64,000 nucleotides of DNA from Ferribacterium limneticum (lineage in GTDB: Bacteria; Pseudomonadota; Gammaproteobacteria; Burkholderiales; Rhodocyclaceae): assembly GCF_020510585.1 (NCBI RefSeq), contig NZ_CP075190.1, forward strand, positions 2,044,001 through 2,108,000, given 5' to 3'. The notes beneath the pieces are model-generated. The model saw nothing but the letters and a program-made list of their open reading frames with translations. It had not been told where the DNA came from and did not search any database. How positions within the stretch are numbered: the first letter of the stretch is position 1; each line of letters begins with the position of its first letter. Below are positions 1-9,139 of the stretch, piece after piece. The translations under genes were made by a program, and so were the position numbers.

Positions 1-1289
<1,289 letters not shown>

Positions 1290-1307
1290 TCTTTTCCGTG
1301 TTACTGA

Positions 1308-1333
1308 GGGCGGCTCCGGGAGCCGCCCTTTTT
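1308..1333 (+). terminator. guaB-guaA intercistronic hairpin terminator
   Basis: A perfect 9-bp stem, GGGCGGCTC / GAGCCGCCC, with a CGG loop is followed by TTTTT. It begins 18 nt after the guaB stop and ends 16 nt before the guaA ATG. It looks like an intrinsic terminator or partial attenuator that would lower guaA transcription relative to guaB. Confidence 0.8.
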
Positions 1334-1349
1334 ATTCAAGGTTTTGAAA

Positions 1350-2984
1350 ATGGCTCACCAGAAAATCCTCATCCTCGATTTCGGTTCTCAGGTTACTCAG
1401 CTGATCGCCCGCCGCGTGCGCGAAGCCAAGGTGTTCTGCGAAATCCATCCTTACGACGTTTCGGACGAATTCATTCGTAGCTACGGTGCCCAGGGCATCA
1501 TCCTGTCTGGTGGCCCGAGTTCGGTGACCGACGGTGACACTCCGCGTGCTCCGGAAATTGTTTTCCAGCTCGGCGTTCCGGTGCTGGGTATTTGCTACGG
1601 TATGCAGACCATGGCCCAGCAACTGGGCGGCCAGGTGATGACCGCCGAAGCGGCAGGTAAGTCCCGTGAATTCGGCTACTCGGAAGTCCGCGCCCACGGC
1701 CACACGGCCCTGCTCAACGATATCGCCGACTTCTACAGCCCCGAAGGTCACGGCATGCTCAAGGTTTGGATGAGCCATGGTGATTCGGTGATGGAGCTGC
1801 CGCCCGGCTTCGTCAAGATGGCGTCGACTGCCTCGTGCCCGATAGCCGCGATGGCCGACGAGAGCCGCAAGTTCTACGCCGTCCAGTTCCATCCGGAAGT
1901 GACGCATACCCAGCAGGGCCGCGCCATTCTCGAACGCTTCGTGCATGGGATTTGCGGCTGTGGTACTGACTGGGTCATGGGCGACTACATCGCCGAAGCC
2001 GTCGATGCCATTCAGCGCCAGGTTGGTGATGAAGAAGTCATCCTCGGCCTGTCCGGCGGCGTCGATTCCAGCGTTGCCGCGGCGCTGATCCACAAGGCCA
2101 TCGGCGACCAACTGACCTGCGTCTTCGTCGATCACGGCCTGCTGCGTCTGAACGAAGGCGACATGGTCATGGGCATGTTCGCCCGGAACCTCGGCGTCAA
2201 GGTCATCCGCGTCGATGCCGTCGACGACTTCATGGGCAAGCTGGCCGGTGTCTCCGACCCGGAACAGAAGCGCAAGATCATTGGCAAGGAATTCGTCGAG
2301 GTCTTTCAGGCTGAATCCAAAAAACTGCCCGCGGCCAAGTGGCTGGCCCAAGGGACCATTTACCCGGATGTGATCGAATCGGCTGGCAAGGGCAAGAAGG
2401 GCGCCCATACCATCAAGAGTCACCATAATGTCGGCGGTCTGCCGGAAGACATGCACCTCAAGCTCCTCGAACCACTGCGTGAGCTGTTCAAGGACGAGGT
2501 CCGCGAACTCGGCGTCGCGCTCGGTTTGCCGCGCGAGATGGTCTATCGCCATCCGTTCCCTGGGCCGGGCTTGGGTGTCCGCATTCTTGGTGAAGTCACG
2601 CTGAAGGCCGCTCATCTGCTCCAACGTGCCGATGCTATTTTCATCGATGAACTACGTGCCACACACGCTACCGAGCGCGATGTGGCTGCCGGTGCCTGTA
2701 CTGCAGCCGACATCGGCAAGAGCTGGTACGACCTGACCAGCCAAGCCTTCGCCGTCTTCCTGCCGGTCAAGAGCGTTGGCGTCATGGGCGATGGCCGTAC
2801 CTACGAAAACGTCGTTGCCTTGCGCGCTGTCGTGACCAGCGACTTCATGACGGCGCATTGGGCACATTTGCCGTATGAGTTGCTTGGCCGCGTTTCCAAC
2901 CGGATTATTAACGAAGTTCGTGGCCTGAACCGCGTGGTTTATGACGTGTCTGGCAAGCCGCCGGCAACGATCGAGTGGGAATGA
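1350..2984 (+). CDS. guaA: GMP synthase (glutamine-hydrolysing)
   Basis: Converts XMP to GMP using glutamine and ATP. The N-terminal class I glutamine amidotransferase has its nucleophile in GICYGMQT (Cys82) and the triad His in FHPEVTHT. The ATP pyrophosphatase domain carries the PP-loop LSGGVDSS near residue 235. The C-terminal dimerisation domain ends in the typical TIEWE. The ATG at 1350 ([14 protein letters not shown]) matches the family N-terminus better than the in-frame TTG at 1344. At 544 residues it is slightly longer than the usual ~525. It lies downstream of guaB as the last gene of this pair and is followed by a terminator. Confidence 0.97.
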   Translation: MAHQKILILDFGSQVTQLIARRVREAKVFCEIHPYDVSDEFIRSYGAQGIILSGGPSSVTDGDTPRAPEIVFQLGVPVLGICYGMQTMAQQLGGQVMTAEAAGKSREFGYSEVRAHGHTALLNDIADFYSPEGHGMLKVWMSHGDSVMELPPGFVKMASTASCPIAAMADESRKFYAVQFHPEVTHTQQGRAILERFVHGICGCGTDWVMGDYIAEAVDAIQRQVGDEEVILGLSGGVDSSVAAALIHKAIGDQLTCVFVDHGLLRLNEGDMVMGMFARNLGVKVIRVDAVDDFMGKLAGVSDPEQKRKIIGKEFVEVFQAESKKLPAAKWLAQGTIYPDVIESAGKGKKGAHTIKSHHNVGGLPEDMHLKLLEPLRELFKDEVRELGVALGLPREMVYRHPFPGPGLGVRILGEVTLKAAHLLQRADAIFIDELRATHATERDVAAGACTAADIGKSWYDLTSQAFAVFLPVKSVGVMGDGRTYENVVALRAVVTSDFMTAHWAHLPYELLGRVSNRIINEVRGLNRVVYDVSGKPPATIEWE

Positions 2985-3031
2985 TTCGGTTATCGTTTTT
3001 GACTATTCGCTACCACTCAGAATGTCTCGTG

Positions 3032-3060
3032 AAGCCCCGCCCAGTGCGGGGCTTTTGCTT
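3032..3060 (+). terminator. guaA terminator
   Basis: Stem AAGCCCCGC (3032-3040) pairs with GCGGGGCTT (3046-3054) around the loop CCAGT, then a T-rich tract follows. It lies about 50 nt after the guaA stop and is a classic intrinsic terminator. Confidence 0.85.
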
Positions 3061-3100
3061 TATTGGCTATTGGGGACTTTTGTCTGTATGTGGGGTAGAT

Positions 3101-3246
3101 TGACGGTACTGGGGACGGTATCGGCGGCTGGGTGGCTGCGGGTTGTTTGGCGATACCGTCAGATAAAAGCGGGTGTGACGGTATCGGAAAGCGTTGGATC
3201 GTCTGTTTGCAGGCGTTTCGGCTGTTTTTTAGTGTGACGGTACCGA
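3101..3246 (+). repeat. Cluster of five TGACGGTAYCGG repeats
   Basis: Copies read TGACGGTACTGG (3101-3112), GGACGGTATCGG (3113-3124), the inverted CGATACCGTCAG (3151-3162), TGACGGTATCGG (3176-3187) and TGACGGTACCGA (3235-3246). The whole stretch 3061-3343 holds no convincing gene. TGGGGAC also occurs twice (3071 and 3111). One inverted copy among direct ones recalls REP-type remnants or an operator array. No transposase is adjacent. Confidence 0.6.
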
Positions 3247-3352
3247 CGGAGAGTATTGGGATGGGTTGGCATGTTGTCGGGAGTAGAAAACCCGGTTCGA
3301 TGATTTGTTCGGGTGTCGGCCATGATCAGGTAAACATGAGTATGTGAATTGC

Positions 3353-3937
3353 ATGCATGAGCAGTATTTGTTGCCGGGCTTCGAAGCTGCACCGATTCCG
3401 ACGGATCGGTTCTTTTTCGCGATTTTTCCGGATGCGGATGTCGCCAGGTGTATCGAGCAGCTTGCACTGCATCTACGCCGAGAGCATGGTTTGAAAGCTA
3501 AAATTCATGCTTTTGAGCGTTTTCATGTTTCGTTGCACCATATTGGCGATTTCGTGGGGCTGCCACGGGGCTTGCTAGCAATGGCGGGCGAAGCTGCTCG
3601 TGCCGCTGCAGTGAGACCGCCGTTTGAGATCGTGTTCGATCGCGCGATGAGTTTTGTCGGCAGACCGGGCCACCATCCGTTTGTCTTGCGCGGAAGTGAT
3701 GGTGTTTCTGCATTGACTGAGTTTCAACAGGCTCTTGGTGCTGCGATGGAGAAAGCCGGGTTCAAACTCCGTAAGTCGCATTTCACACCGCACCTCACGC
3801 TGCTGTATGGCGATCGCTCTATCGCTGAACAGCTTATAAAGCCAGTCGCTTGGACTGTGCGCGAGTTTGTTCTCGTGCGTAGCCTGCTCGATCTAACGCA
3901 ATATGTGCCAATTGCGCGGTGGAAGTTATTACCCTGA
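3353..3937 (+). CDS. 2'-5' RNA ligase / cyclic phosphodiesterase family protein
   Basis: A two-histidine phosphoesterase of the LigT/ThpR family, which hydrolyses 2',3'-cyclic phosphate ends or joins RNA in vitro; its cellular substrate is usually unknown. The two catalytic motifs are visible: HVS at residues 58-60 (in FHVSLHH) and HLT in FTPHLTLLY near residue 145. Its 194 residues are normal for the family. ATG 3353 was chosen; GTG 3344 is also in frame and neither has a clear ribosome binding site. It is monocistronic, flanked by the repeat cluster and the convergent ctaA. A second, divergent family member occurs at 49756. Confidence 0.85.
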   Translation: MHEQYLLPGFEAAPIPTDRFFFAIFPDADVARCIEQLALHLRREHGLKAKIHAFERFHVSLHHIGDFVGLPRGLLAMAGEAARAAAVRPPFEIVFDRAMSFVGRPGHHPFVLRGSDGVSALTEFQQALGAAMEKAGFKLRKSHFTPHLTLLYGDRSIAEQLIKPVAWTVREFVLVRSLLDLTQYVPIARWKLLP

Positions 3938-4002
3938 GAAGCGCTGGCACCCACTCAGCACCGGAGCGTCGAGGCCGACGCGGCGGATTTCGTGGGCACC
4001 CG

Positions 4003-5085
4003 CTAATGGTAGGAATTTCCCAGTGCCGGGTTCCGGTCGCTCTGGCTCATTCCTTTGCGGGTGACGGCATTGTCTGCGTAGTTGCAGTTGCCGCGTTGGT
4101 CGCAGCGGTACATCAGGATGTTGATCGAAAGCGTAGCGCTTAGCAGGCAGGCCGCTCCGATGTTATGGGCAACGGCGAGACCAAGCGGCAACGCTAGCAG
4201 GACGTTGGCTATGCCCAGTCCGACCTGTGCCAGGAGCAGGGCAAGCAGGACGCCGCCCCACGTCTGCCAGACGCGTTCGCCAGTCCGCAACAAGGCGATG
4301 GCAAAACTGCCGGCCAGCAGCGAGACGGCAACGGCACCAAGGCGGTGAGACCAGTGGATCGCGGTCAGGGCTTCAAGGGGCAACAAGGCGCCATCGGCGG
4401 TCAGCCCCAGGTCCCGATACAGGCTGAAGGCGTGGGTTATATCCATCGGCGGTAGCCATTGGCCTTGGCAGGTCGGGAAATCCGCGCAGGCGAGGGCAGC
4501 GTAGTTACTGCTGACCCAGCCGCCGAGGGCAATCTGGATGATGATCACCAGCAAGGCTGCGGCTCCCAACAGGCGCATGCGGGGATTTATGCTGTCATCC
4601 AGCCTTGCGTCAAATCTGGCCACGGCCATGCCGACAAGGATGGAGAGCGTGGTCATGCCCCCAATGAGGTGCAAGGTGACGATGACCGGTTTGAGCAATA
4701 GCGTGACGGTCCACATGCCGAGTGCCGCCTGCAGGCCGACAATGCCGAGCAGTGCAGTCGGCAGGGCTGGCGACTGGAGACTGCGGTATTCCTTTCGCCA
4801 GGCGAGGATGCATAGCGCCAGGATGAGTAGTCCCAAGGAGCCGGCGAGATAGCGGTGGAGCATTTCCTTCCAGGCCTTGCCGGTGTCGAGTGGGCGGTCC
4901 GGGTAAGTTTGCGCGGCCGCCAGCTGTTCGTGGTGTGCTTCGGGGACGCCTAGCCAGTGGCCGTAGCAGCCCGGCCAGTCGGGGCAGCCGAGGCCGGCGT
5001 CGGACAGGCGGACGTAGGCGCCGAGGGCGATGACGGCGAAAGCGAGCAGGGTGGCGATGAGCAGCAGGCGACGGTAGAGGCGCAT
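4003..5085 (-). CDS. ctaA: Heme A synthase (CtaA/Cox15)
   Basis: Oxidises the C8 methyl of heme O to the formyl group of heme A, the cofactor of the aa3 oxidase encoded upstream. It is a 360-residue polytopic membrane protein. It starts RLLLIATLLAFAVIALGAYV and has the cysteine pairs GCPDWPGC and CADFPTC typical of the family, plus heme-ligand histidines in HRYLAG, HLIGG and HWSHRLGA. It is last in the minus-strand oxidase operon, 7 nt after ctaB. The C-terminal tail past residue 330 is hydrophilic and probably variable. Confidence 0.95.
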   Translation of the reverse strand: MRLYRRLLLIATLLAFAVIALGAYVRLSDAGLGCPDWPGCYGHWLGVPEAHHEQLAAAQTYPDRPLDTGKAWKEMLHRYLAGSLGLLILALCILAWRKEYRSLQSPALPTALLGIVGLQAALGMWTVTLLLKPVIVTLHLIGGMTTLSILVGMAVARFDARLDDSINPRMRLLGAAALLVIIIQIALGGWVSSNYAALACADFPTCQGQWLPPMDITHAFSLYRDLGLTADGALLPLEALTAIHWSHRLGAVAVSLLAGSFAIALLRTGERVWQTWGGVLLALLLAQVGLGIANVLLALPLGLAVAHNIGAACLLSATLSINILMYRCDQRGNCNYADNAVTRKGMSQSDRNPALGNSYH

Positions 5086-5092
5086 CGGCGGA

Positions 5093-5983
5093 TCAGAACA
5101 GGCGGTCGATGAACAGGGCGGCGAAGAGCAGGGTCAGGTAGAGGATGGAATAGCGGAATGCGCGCCGGGCCAGGGCGTCGCTGTAGTTGCGGCAGAGGGC
5201 GATGGCGTAGCCGAGGAAGACGAGGTCGAGCAGGCTGATGGCAATCAGGTAGAACGTGCCGCTCATGCCGAGCGAGACCGGAATCAGGCTGGCCGCGGCG
5301 AGCATCACGGTGTACCAGAGGATGTGCTGGCAGGTGAAGGCGATGCCGTGGGTGACCGGCAGCATGGGCAGGCCCGAGCGGGCGTAGTCGTCGCGGCGGT
5401 AGCAGGCCAGCGCCCAGAAGTGCGGCGGGGTCCACAGGAAGATGATGAGGAAGAGGACCAGCGGTTCGGCCGAAACATGGCCCGTCATCGCCGTCCATCC
5501 GAGCAGCGGCGGCATGGCGCCGGAAGCACCGCCGATGACGATATTCATCGGCGTCGCCGGTTTGAGGATCAGTGTGTAGATGACGGTGTAGCCGACGAAG
5601 GTGGCCAGCGTCAGCCACATGGTCAGGTCGTTGATGTAGGTGTGGAGCAGCCACAGGCCGGTGGCGCCGAGGGCGGTGGCCAGCGTGATCGTTTCGAGTG
5701 GCGAGATGTCGCCGCGGGCTGTGGCGCGCCAGCTGGTGCGGGCCATCTTGGCGTCGACGGTACGCTCGACCAGGCAGTTCAGCGCGGCGGCGGCGAAGGA
5801 GACCAGCGCGATGCCGAGCGAGGCGACGGTGAAGCGCAACAGCGGCGGGAAATCCGGCGTCGCCAGGCACATGCCGATCATTGCTGTGAATACGATCAGG
5901 CTGTTGACCCGTGGCTTGCACAGGTGGCTGAAGGCGGCCAGGCGTTGGCCGAGGCTCAGGGTGGGGGCTGTCGCGGTGTGCAT
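5093..5983 (-). CDS. ctaB: Protoheme IX farnesyltransferase (heme O synthase)
   Basis: Transfers a farnesyl group to heme B to give heme O, the substrate of CtaA. This UbiA-superfamily integral membrane protein has 296 residues. The prenyl-diphosphate binding region is NCLVERTVDAKMART, and the second aspartate-rich loop is YRRDDYARSGLPMLPV. Its C-terminus lies 7 nt from the ctaA start, so the two are cotranscribed and act in sequence in heme A synthesis. The ATG at 5983 follows GGAGAATCTCC. Confidence 0.96.
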   Translation of the reverse strand: MHTATAPTLSLGQRLAAFSHLCKPRVNSLIVFTAMIGMCLATPDFPPLLRFTVASLGIALVSFAAAALNCLVERTVDAKMARTSWRATARGDISPLETITLATALGATGLWLLHTYINDLTMWLTLATFVGYTVIYTLILKPATPMNIVIGGASGAMPPLLGWTAMTGHVSAEPLVLFLIIFLWTPPHFWALACYRRDDYARSGLPMLPVTHGIAFTCQHILWYTVMLAAASLIPVSLGMSGTFYLIAISLLDLVFLGYAIALCRNYSDALARRAFRYSILYLTLLFAALFIDRLF

Positions 5984-5993
5984 GGAGATTCTC

Positions 5994-6554
5994 CTAGCCG
6001 GTCCAGGCGTATTTGAGCAGGCGGTCGAGGTCGGCGCGCATCCCTTGGGGGCTGGCGTCGGAGGGGTAGGTCATGATCACGAGGCCCTGTGGATCGACCA
6101 GCAGCACGGGGTCGGTGATTTCAGCCAGTGCGCCGGGCGGTGCGGTCAGCACCATCAGGTCGGGTTGGCTGGCGTGCAGGGCGAGCAGGGCTGGATCGTC
6201 CGGCTGGTCAGTCAGAACGGCGCGGCTCAGGCGGCCCATGTTTTTGTAGAGGGCGACGTGGATTCGGCGCATTTCGTCGAGACGGTTCGAGCATTCGGCG
6301 GCGCACGGGCCGCTGACACGGAGTACCAGTTTCCATTTTTCGGCATTTTTTCCGGTTGACCGTAGCATTTGCTCCGGCAGTGGCCGGGGCGGGTTGAGCA
6401 GGTGGCCGTGATGCCCGATTCGGGACGGATGCCAGCCACTGAAGTAAAGGCCGGCGCCGATGATGAAGGGTAAGGCCAGCAGGCCGACGATCAAGGCCAG
6501 CATCAGCCGGCCCTGGCGCTGGTTGGGAAGTGGCTGGATGGCGAGGCTGTTCAT
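5994..6554 (-). CDS. SCO-like membrane-anchored thioredoxin-fold protein of the oxidase operon
   Basis: A 186-residue protein with one N-terminal membrane helix (RLMLALIVGLLALPFIIGAGLYF) and a periplasmic thioredoxin-like domain. It has a degenerate CXXXC (CAAEC) and the segment DPVLLVDPQGLVIMTYP, found in proteins of betaproteobacterial cox operons. It probably assists copper delivery or thiol chemistry during oxidase assembly; this is inferred from fold and position. ATG 6554 was chosen because it overlaps the surf1 stop as ATGA; a longer in-frame start at 6614 would run far into surf1. A copy of the 39-nt dispersed repeat lies inside (6329-6367) and encodes part of LRSTGKNAEKWK. Confidence 0.8.
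   Translation of the reverse strand: MNSLAIQPLPNQRQGRLMLALIVGLLALPFIIGAGLYFSGWHPSRIGHHGHLLNPPRPLPEQMLRSTGKNAEKWKLVLRVSGPCAAECSNRLDEMRRIHVALYKNMGRLSRAVLTDQPDDPALLALHASQPDLMVLTAPPGALAEITDPVLLVDPQGLVIMTYPSDASPQGMRADLDRLLKYAWTG
6329..6367 (+). repeat. 39-nt dispersed repeat, copy A
   Basis: T-rich left arm with CGGC, then the exact core TTTCCGGTTGACCGTAGCA (6349-6367). It is antisense to, and inside, the SCO-like gene, read there as CGG TCA ACC (R-S-T). Confidence 0.8.
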
Positions 6555-7291
6555 GGCCGACGGATCAGGAAATAGGCCCAGATGCCGAGGCTGGCGATGG
6601 CGAAACCGAACCATTGCAGGGCGTAGCTGCGGTGGCGGTCGGCCCGTTCGTCCGGGCGCGGCCAGTCGCGCACATAGCCGCCCGGTGCCGTCGGGTCGAG
6701 CTGAATGACCAGGCCTTGCAGGGGATAGGGCACGGCCGAGCGGAAGCGTTCGATATCGAGGTTCTGCCAGACCGGCGCCCAGCCGCTGGTCGGTTGCGGT
6801 GCCAGGTTGAAGAAGCGCTGGGTGGGCAGTACGGCAATGCCGCTCAATTCAATTTCACCGGCCGGCACTTCGGCCACCGGCTGCTGCTGATGATCGGCCG
6901 GGGCGGCCAGCCAGCCGCGATTGACCAGCACATGCATGTTCGATCCGGTCAGCTGCAGGGGCGTGATGACGTGATAGCCAGCCTGTTCCTGATGCAGGCG
7001 GTTGTCGATCAGGACCTGGTGGGCGGCGTCGTAGGTGCCGTGGAGGATGACCCGGTGATGGCGCAGGGAATCAACATCGGCCAGCGTGCTTGGCATGGCG
7101 ATGGCGGCATCGTGGCTGCGGGTGTCGAGTTCGATTTGCAGCGCGGTTTTGGTCTCGGCCTTGCGCCATTGCCAGAGGCCGAGCGAAATGAAGGCCGGCA
7201 ACAGGAAGGCGAGCAGCAGGCCGCCGAGGATCGCCGCCTGCCTGCGGCTGGCCCTTGCCGCGCCGCCCGGCCGGCGCGCATACTGGGCCAC
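6551..7291 (-). CDS. surf1: SURF1 family cytochrome oxidase assembly protein
   Basis: Assists insertion of heme A into oxidase subunit I. It has two membrane helices flanking a periplasmic domain: N-terminal GGLLLAFLLPAFISLGLWQW and C-terminal WFGFAIASLGIWAYFLI. The family motifs LWQWRK, NRGWL and GGYVRDW are present. The GTG at 7291 (VAQYARRPGG) is preferred because AGGA lies 7 nt upstream and it avoids the divergent DUF2909 gene; an ATG at 7318 would overlap that gene's start. The stop overlaps the SCO-like start by 4 nt. Confidence 0.9.
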   Translation of the reverse strand: MAQYARRPGGAARASRRQAAILGGLLLAFLLPAFISLGLWQWRKAETKTALQIELDTRSHDAAIAMPSTLADVDSLRHHRVILHGTYDAAHQVLIDNRLHQEQAGYHVITPLQLTGSNMHVLVNRGWLAAPADHQQQPVAEVPAGEIELSGIAVLPTQRFFNLAPQPTSGWAPVWQNLDIERFRSAVPYPLQGLVIQLDPTAPGGYVRDWPRPDERADRHRSYALQWFGFAIASLGIWAYFLIRRP

Positions 7292-7316
7292 GGAAATTCC
7301 TGCGGAGGCGTCGCCC

Positions 7317-7517
7317 ATGCTCAAGCTGCTGGTTGTTTTGCTGTTGTTGGCCATAGTCGGCAGCCTGTTCTCCGGGCTCTTCTATCTCTACCGCGACCGG
7401 GGGGCCGGCGAACGGACGGTGCGGGCGCTGACCCTGCGCATCGGGCTGTCCATCGCACTCTTCCTTGTGCTTCTGGCCGGATTCCGGTTCGGTTTCATTC
7501 CTGGCTACACCCAGTAA
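7317..7517 (+). CDS. DUF2909 small twin-helix membrane protein
   Basis: A 66-residue protein with two membrane helices (LLVVLLLLAIVGSLFSGLFY and IGLSIALFLVLLAGFRFGF) separated by a short charged loop. It matches the DUF2909 type found in betaproteobacterial oxidase clusters; function unknown. GGAGG lies 9 nt before the ATG. It is the only plus-strand gene in an otherwise minus-strand operon. Its 3' end overlaps coxC by 13 nt, and its start touches the alternative surf1 ATG. Confidence 0.85.
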   Translation: MLKLLVVLLLLAIVGSLFSGLFYLYRDRGAGERTVRALTLRIGLSIALFLVLLAGFRFGFIPGYTQ

Positions 7518-8377
7518 ACGAAAACGAAGAGGATCAGCCAGACCACATCGACGAAGTGCCAGTACCAGGCCACCGCCTCAAAGGCGAAGTGGCGCTCGGC
7601 GCTGAAATGGCCGCTCAGGCTGCGCAGCAGGATGACGGCCAACATGATGGTGCCGAGCGTGACGTGGAAACCGTGGAAACCGGTCAGCATGAAGAAGGTA
7701 GCCCCGTAGGCACCTGCGCCCATGGTCAGGCCGAGCTCGGTATAGGCGTGGTGGTATTCGTAAGCCTGGAAGCCAAGGAAAGTGCTGCCGAGCAGCACAG
7801 TGGCGGCCAGACCGAGCGCCAGTTGGTTGCGGTTGTTGCGCAACAGCCCCCAGTGCGCCCAGGTGACGGTGGCGCCGGAACTGAGCAGCAGGGCGGTATT
7901 TAGCGCCGGAATGCCCCAGGCGCCCATTGGCGTGAAGGCGGTGCCTTTCGGCCCGCTGGTCGGCCAGGTGCCGGCGAATTCCGGCCACAGGCTGAAGCCG
8001 TGGGCGCCTTCCATGCCGCCCAGGGTCGGCACCGAAATCACCCGCACGTAGAATAGCGCGCCGAAGAAGGCGGCAAAGAACATCACTTCGGTGGCGATGA
8101 ACCAGATCATGCCGTAGCGGAATGATCGGTCTTCCCAGTCGCGGTAGGCGCCACTCTGCGATTCGCCGATGACCTTGCCGAACCAGCCGAACAGAACATA
8201 GAGGATGACGGCAGTACCGCCGAACATGAACCATTTGCCAGCGCCGAAGTTGTTGATCAGCTGGATGAAGCCGAAAGCGAGCAGGAACATGCCGCCGGAG
8301 AGGATCACCGGGTACAGGCTGGGCTGGGGAACGAAATAGTGATCCGCGTGTGCGGCGTGGGCTGGACTGGTTTTCAT
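7505..8377 (-). CDS. coxC: Cytochrome c oxidase subunit III
   Basis: A 290-residue heptahelical subunit of the aa3 oxidase that supports proton uptake and stability of subunit I. Diagnostic stretches are WFIATEVMFFAAFFGALFYV and YHHAYTELGL, with the C-terminal WYWHFVDVVWLILFVFVYWV. ATG 8377 (MKTSPAHAAHADHYFVPQ) has GGGAGG upstream and overlaps the ctaG stop as ATGA. The longer in-frame extension to 8548 is antisense-like and rejected. Membrane protein; expressed after ctaG. Confidence 0.97.
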   Translation of the reverse strand: MKTSPAHAAHADHYFVPQPSLYPVILSGGMFLLAFGFIQLINNFGAGKWFMFGGTAVILYVLFGWFGKVIGESQSGAYRDWEDRSFRYGMIWFIATEVMFFAAFFGALFYVRVISVPTLGGMEGAHGFSLWPEFAGTWPTSGPKGTAFTPMGAWGIPALNTALLLSSGATVTWAHWGLLRNNRNQLALGLAATVLLGSTFLGFQAYEYHHAYTELGLTMGAGAYGATFFMLTGFHGFHVTLGTIMLAVILLRSLSGHFSAERHFAFEAVAWYWHFVDVVWLILFVFVYWV

Positions 8378-8997
8378 CGGGCCTCCCTGCTGCTGGTCAG
8401 TGTCTGGCGTTGTCCGTCGATGCTGAAAAAGGCGTAGGACAGGGTGATGTGGCTGATATTGCGGTCGACCTCGGGTTTGACGATAAAAGCCAGCGGCATT
8501 TCGCGCGCCTCGCCCGGTCCCAAGGTTTGTTGTGAAAAGCAGAAGCATTCGATTTTCTCGAAATGCTGTGCGGCCTGGCCGGGCGTCACGCTCGGTACTG
8601 CCTGCCCGACAACTGTTCGATTTGACGTATTGCGCACCAGATAGCTGACCTGCTGCAACTCGCCTGGGTGGATGTCGAGGCTGATCGTCAGCGGCCGCAT
8701 GTCCCAGGGCAGGCCTGGCATTACGGTGCCGGTAAACTCGACGCGGACGGTGCGCCCGGTATCGACCTTCGAGGCGGGGGCAGCAGCGGTTTGCAGGCCG
8801 CCGATGCCGAAACCGTCGCGAATTACACCTGAGGCGACGCCCGGCCCGGCTGTCTTGCCATTGAAGCCGGTGGCCGCGCAGAGCACGTCGTAGAGCGGCA
8901 CCAGCGCGAAGGCAAAGACGAAGGCTCCGGCCACCATCAGCAACAGCTTGCCGATCAGGCGATTGTGGCGAGCTGGGGTGGGCTGGGCCTGTTCCAT
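8374..8997 (-). CDS. ctaG: Cytochrome c oxidase assembly protein CtaG/Cox11
   Basis: Delivers copper to the CuB site of subunit I. One N-terminal membrane helix (LLLMVAGAFVFAFALVPLYDVLCAATG) precedes a periplasmic immunoglobulin-like domain with the copper-binding CFCF motif (ECFCFSQQTL) and the family end LSYAFF. ATG 8997 gives 207 residues, normal for Cox11, and starts MEQAQPTPARHNRL. An upstream in-frame start at 9066 lies inside the neighbouring small gene. It is coupled to coxC. Confidence 0.96.
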   Translation of the reverse strand: MEQAQPTPARHNRLIGKLLLMVAGAFVFAFALVPLYDVLCAATGFNGKTAGPGVASGVIRDGFGIGGLQTAAAPASKVDTGRTVRVEFTGTVMPGLPWDMRPLTISLDIHPGELQQVSYLVRNTSNRTVVGQAVPSVTPGQAAQHFEKIECFCFSQQTLGPGEAREMPLAFIVKPEVDRNISHITLSYAFFSIDGQRQTLTSSREAR

Positions 8998-9001
8998 GGC
9001 G

Positions 9002-9139
9002 CTAACGCTTGATGAACAAGCCGATGAGGTAAATGACCAGAACGACAGTGCCGAGTAACCAGCCAAGGCGGCGCGACGCGGCGCGGCGGCGGGCGAGGTC
9101 GGTATCGGTGAAGGCCGGGGTCATGGGCTCCTCGCTCAT
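9002..9139 (-). CDS. Cytochrome oxidase small assembly protein
   Basis: A 45-residue single-helix protein: a hydrophilic arginine-rich head (DTDLARRRAASRR) followed by LGWLLGTVVLVIYLIGLFIKR. Small proteins of this kind sit between coxA and ctaG in betaproteobacteria and are annotated as small assembly proteins; their role is not well defined. Its ATG overlaps the coxA stop as ATGA (9136-9139), and it ends 4 nt before ctaG. A second start at residue 6 is possible. Confidence 0.75.
   Translation of the reverse strand: MSEEPMTPAFTDTDLARRRAASRRLGWLLGTVVLVIYLIGLFIKR

Noticed and set aside
1332..2624. 430-residue antisense frame opposite guaA
   Set aside because: The opposite strand is a complete GuaA; long antisense frames arise from GC-rich codon use. 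It has no recognisable domain or ribosome site.
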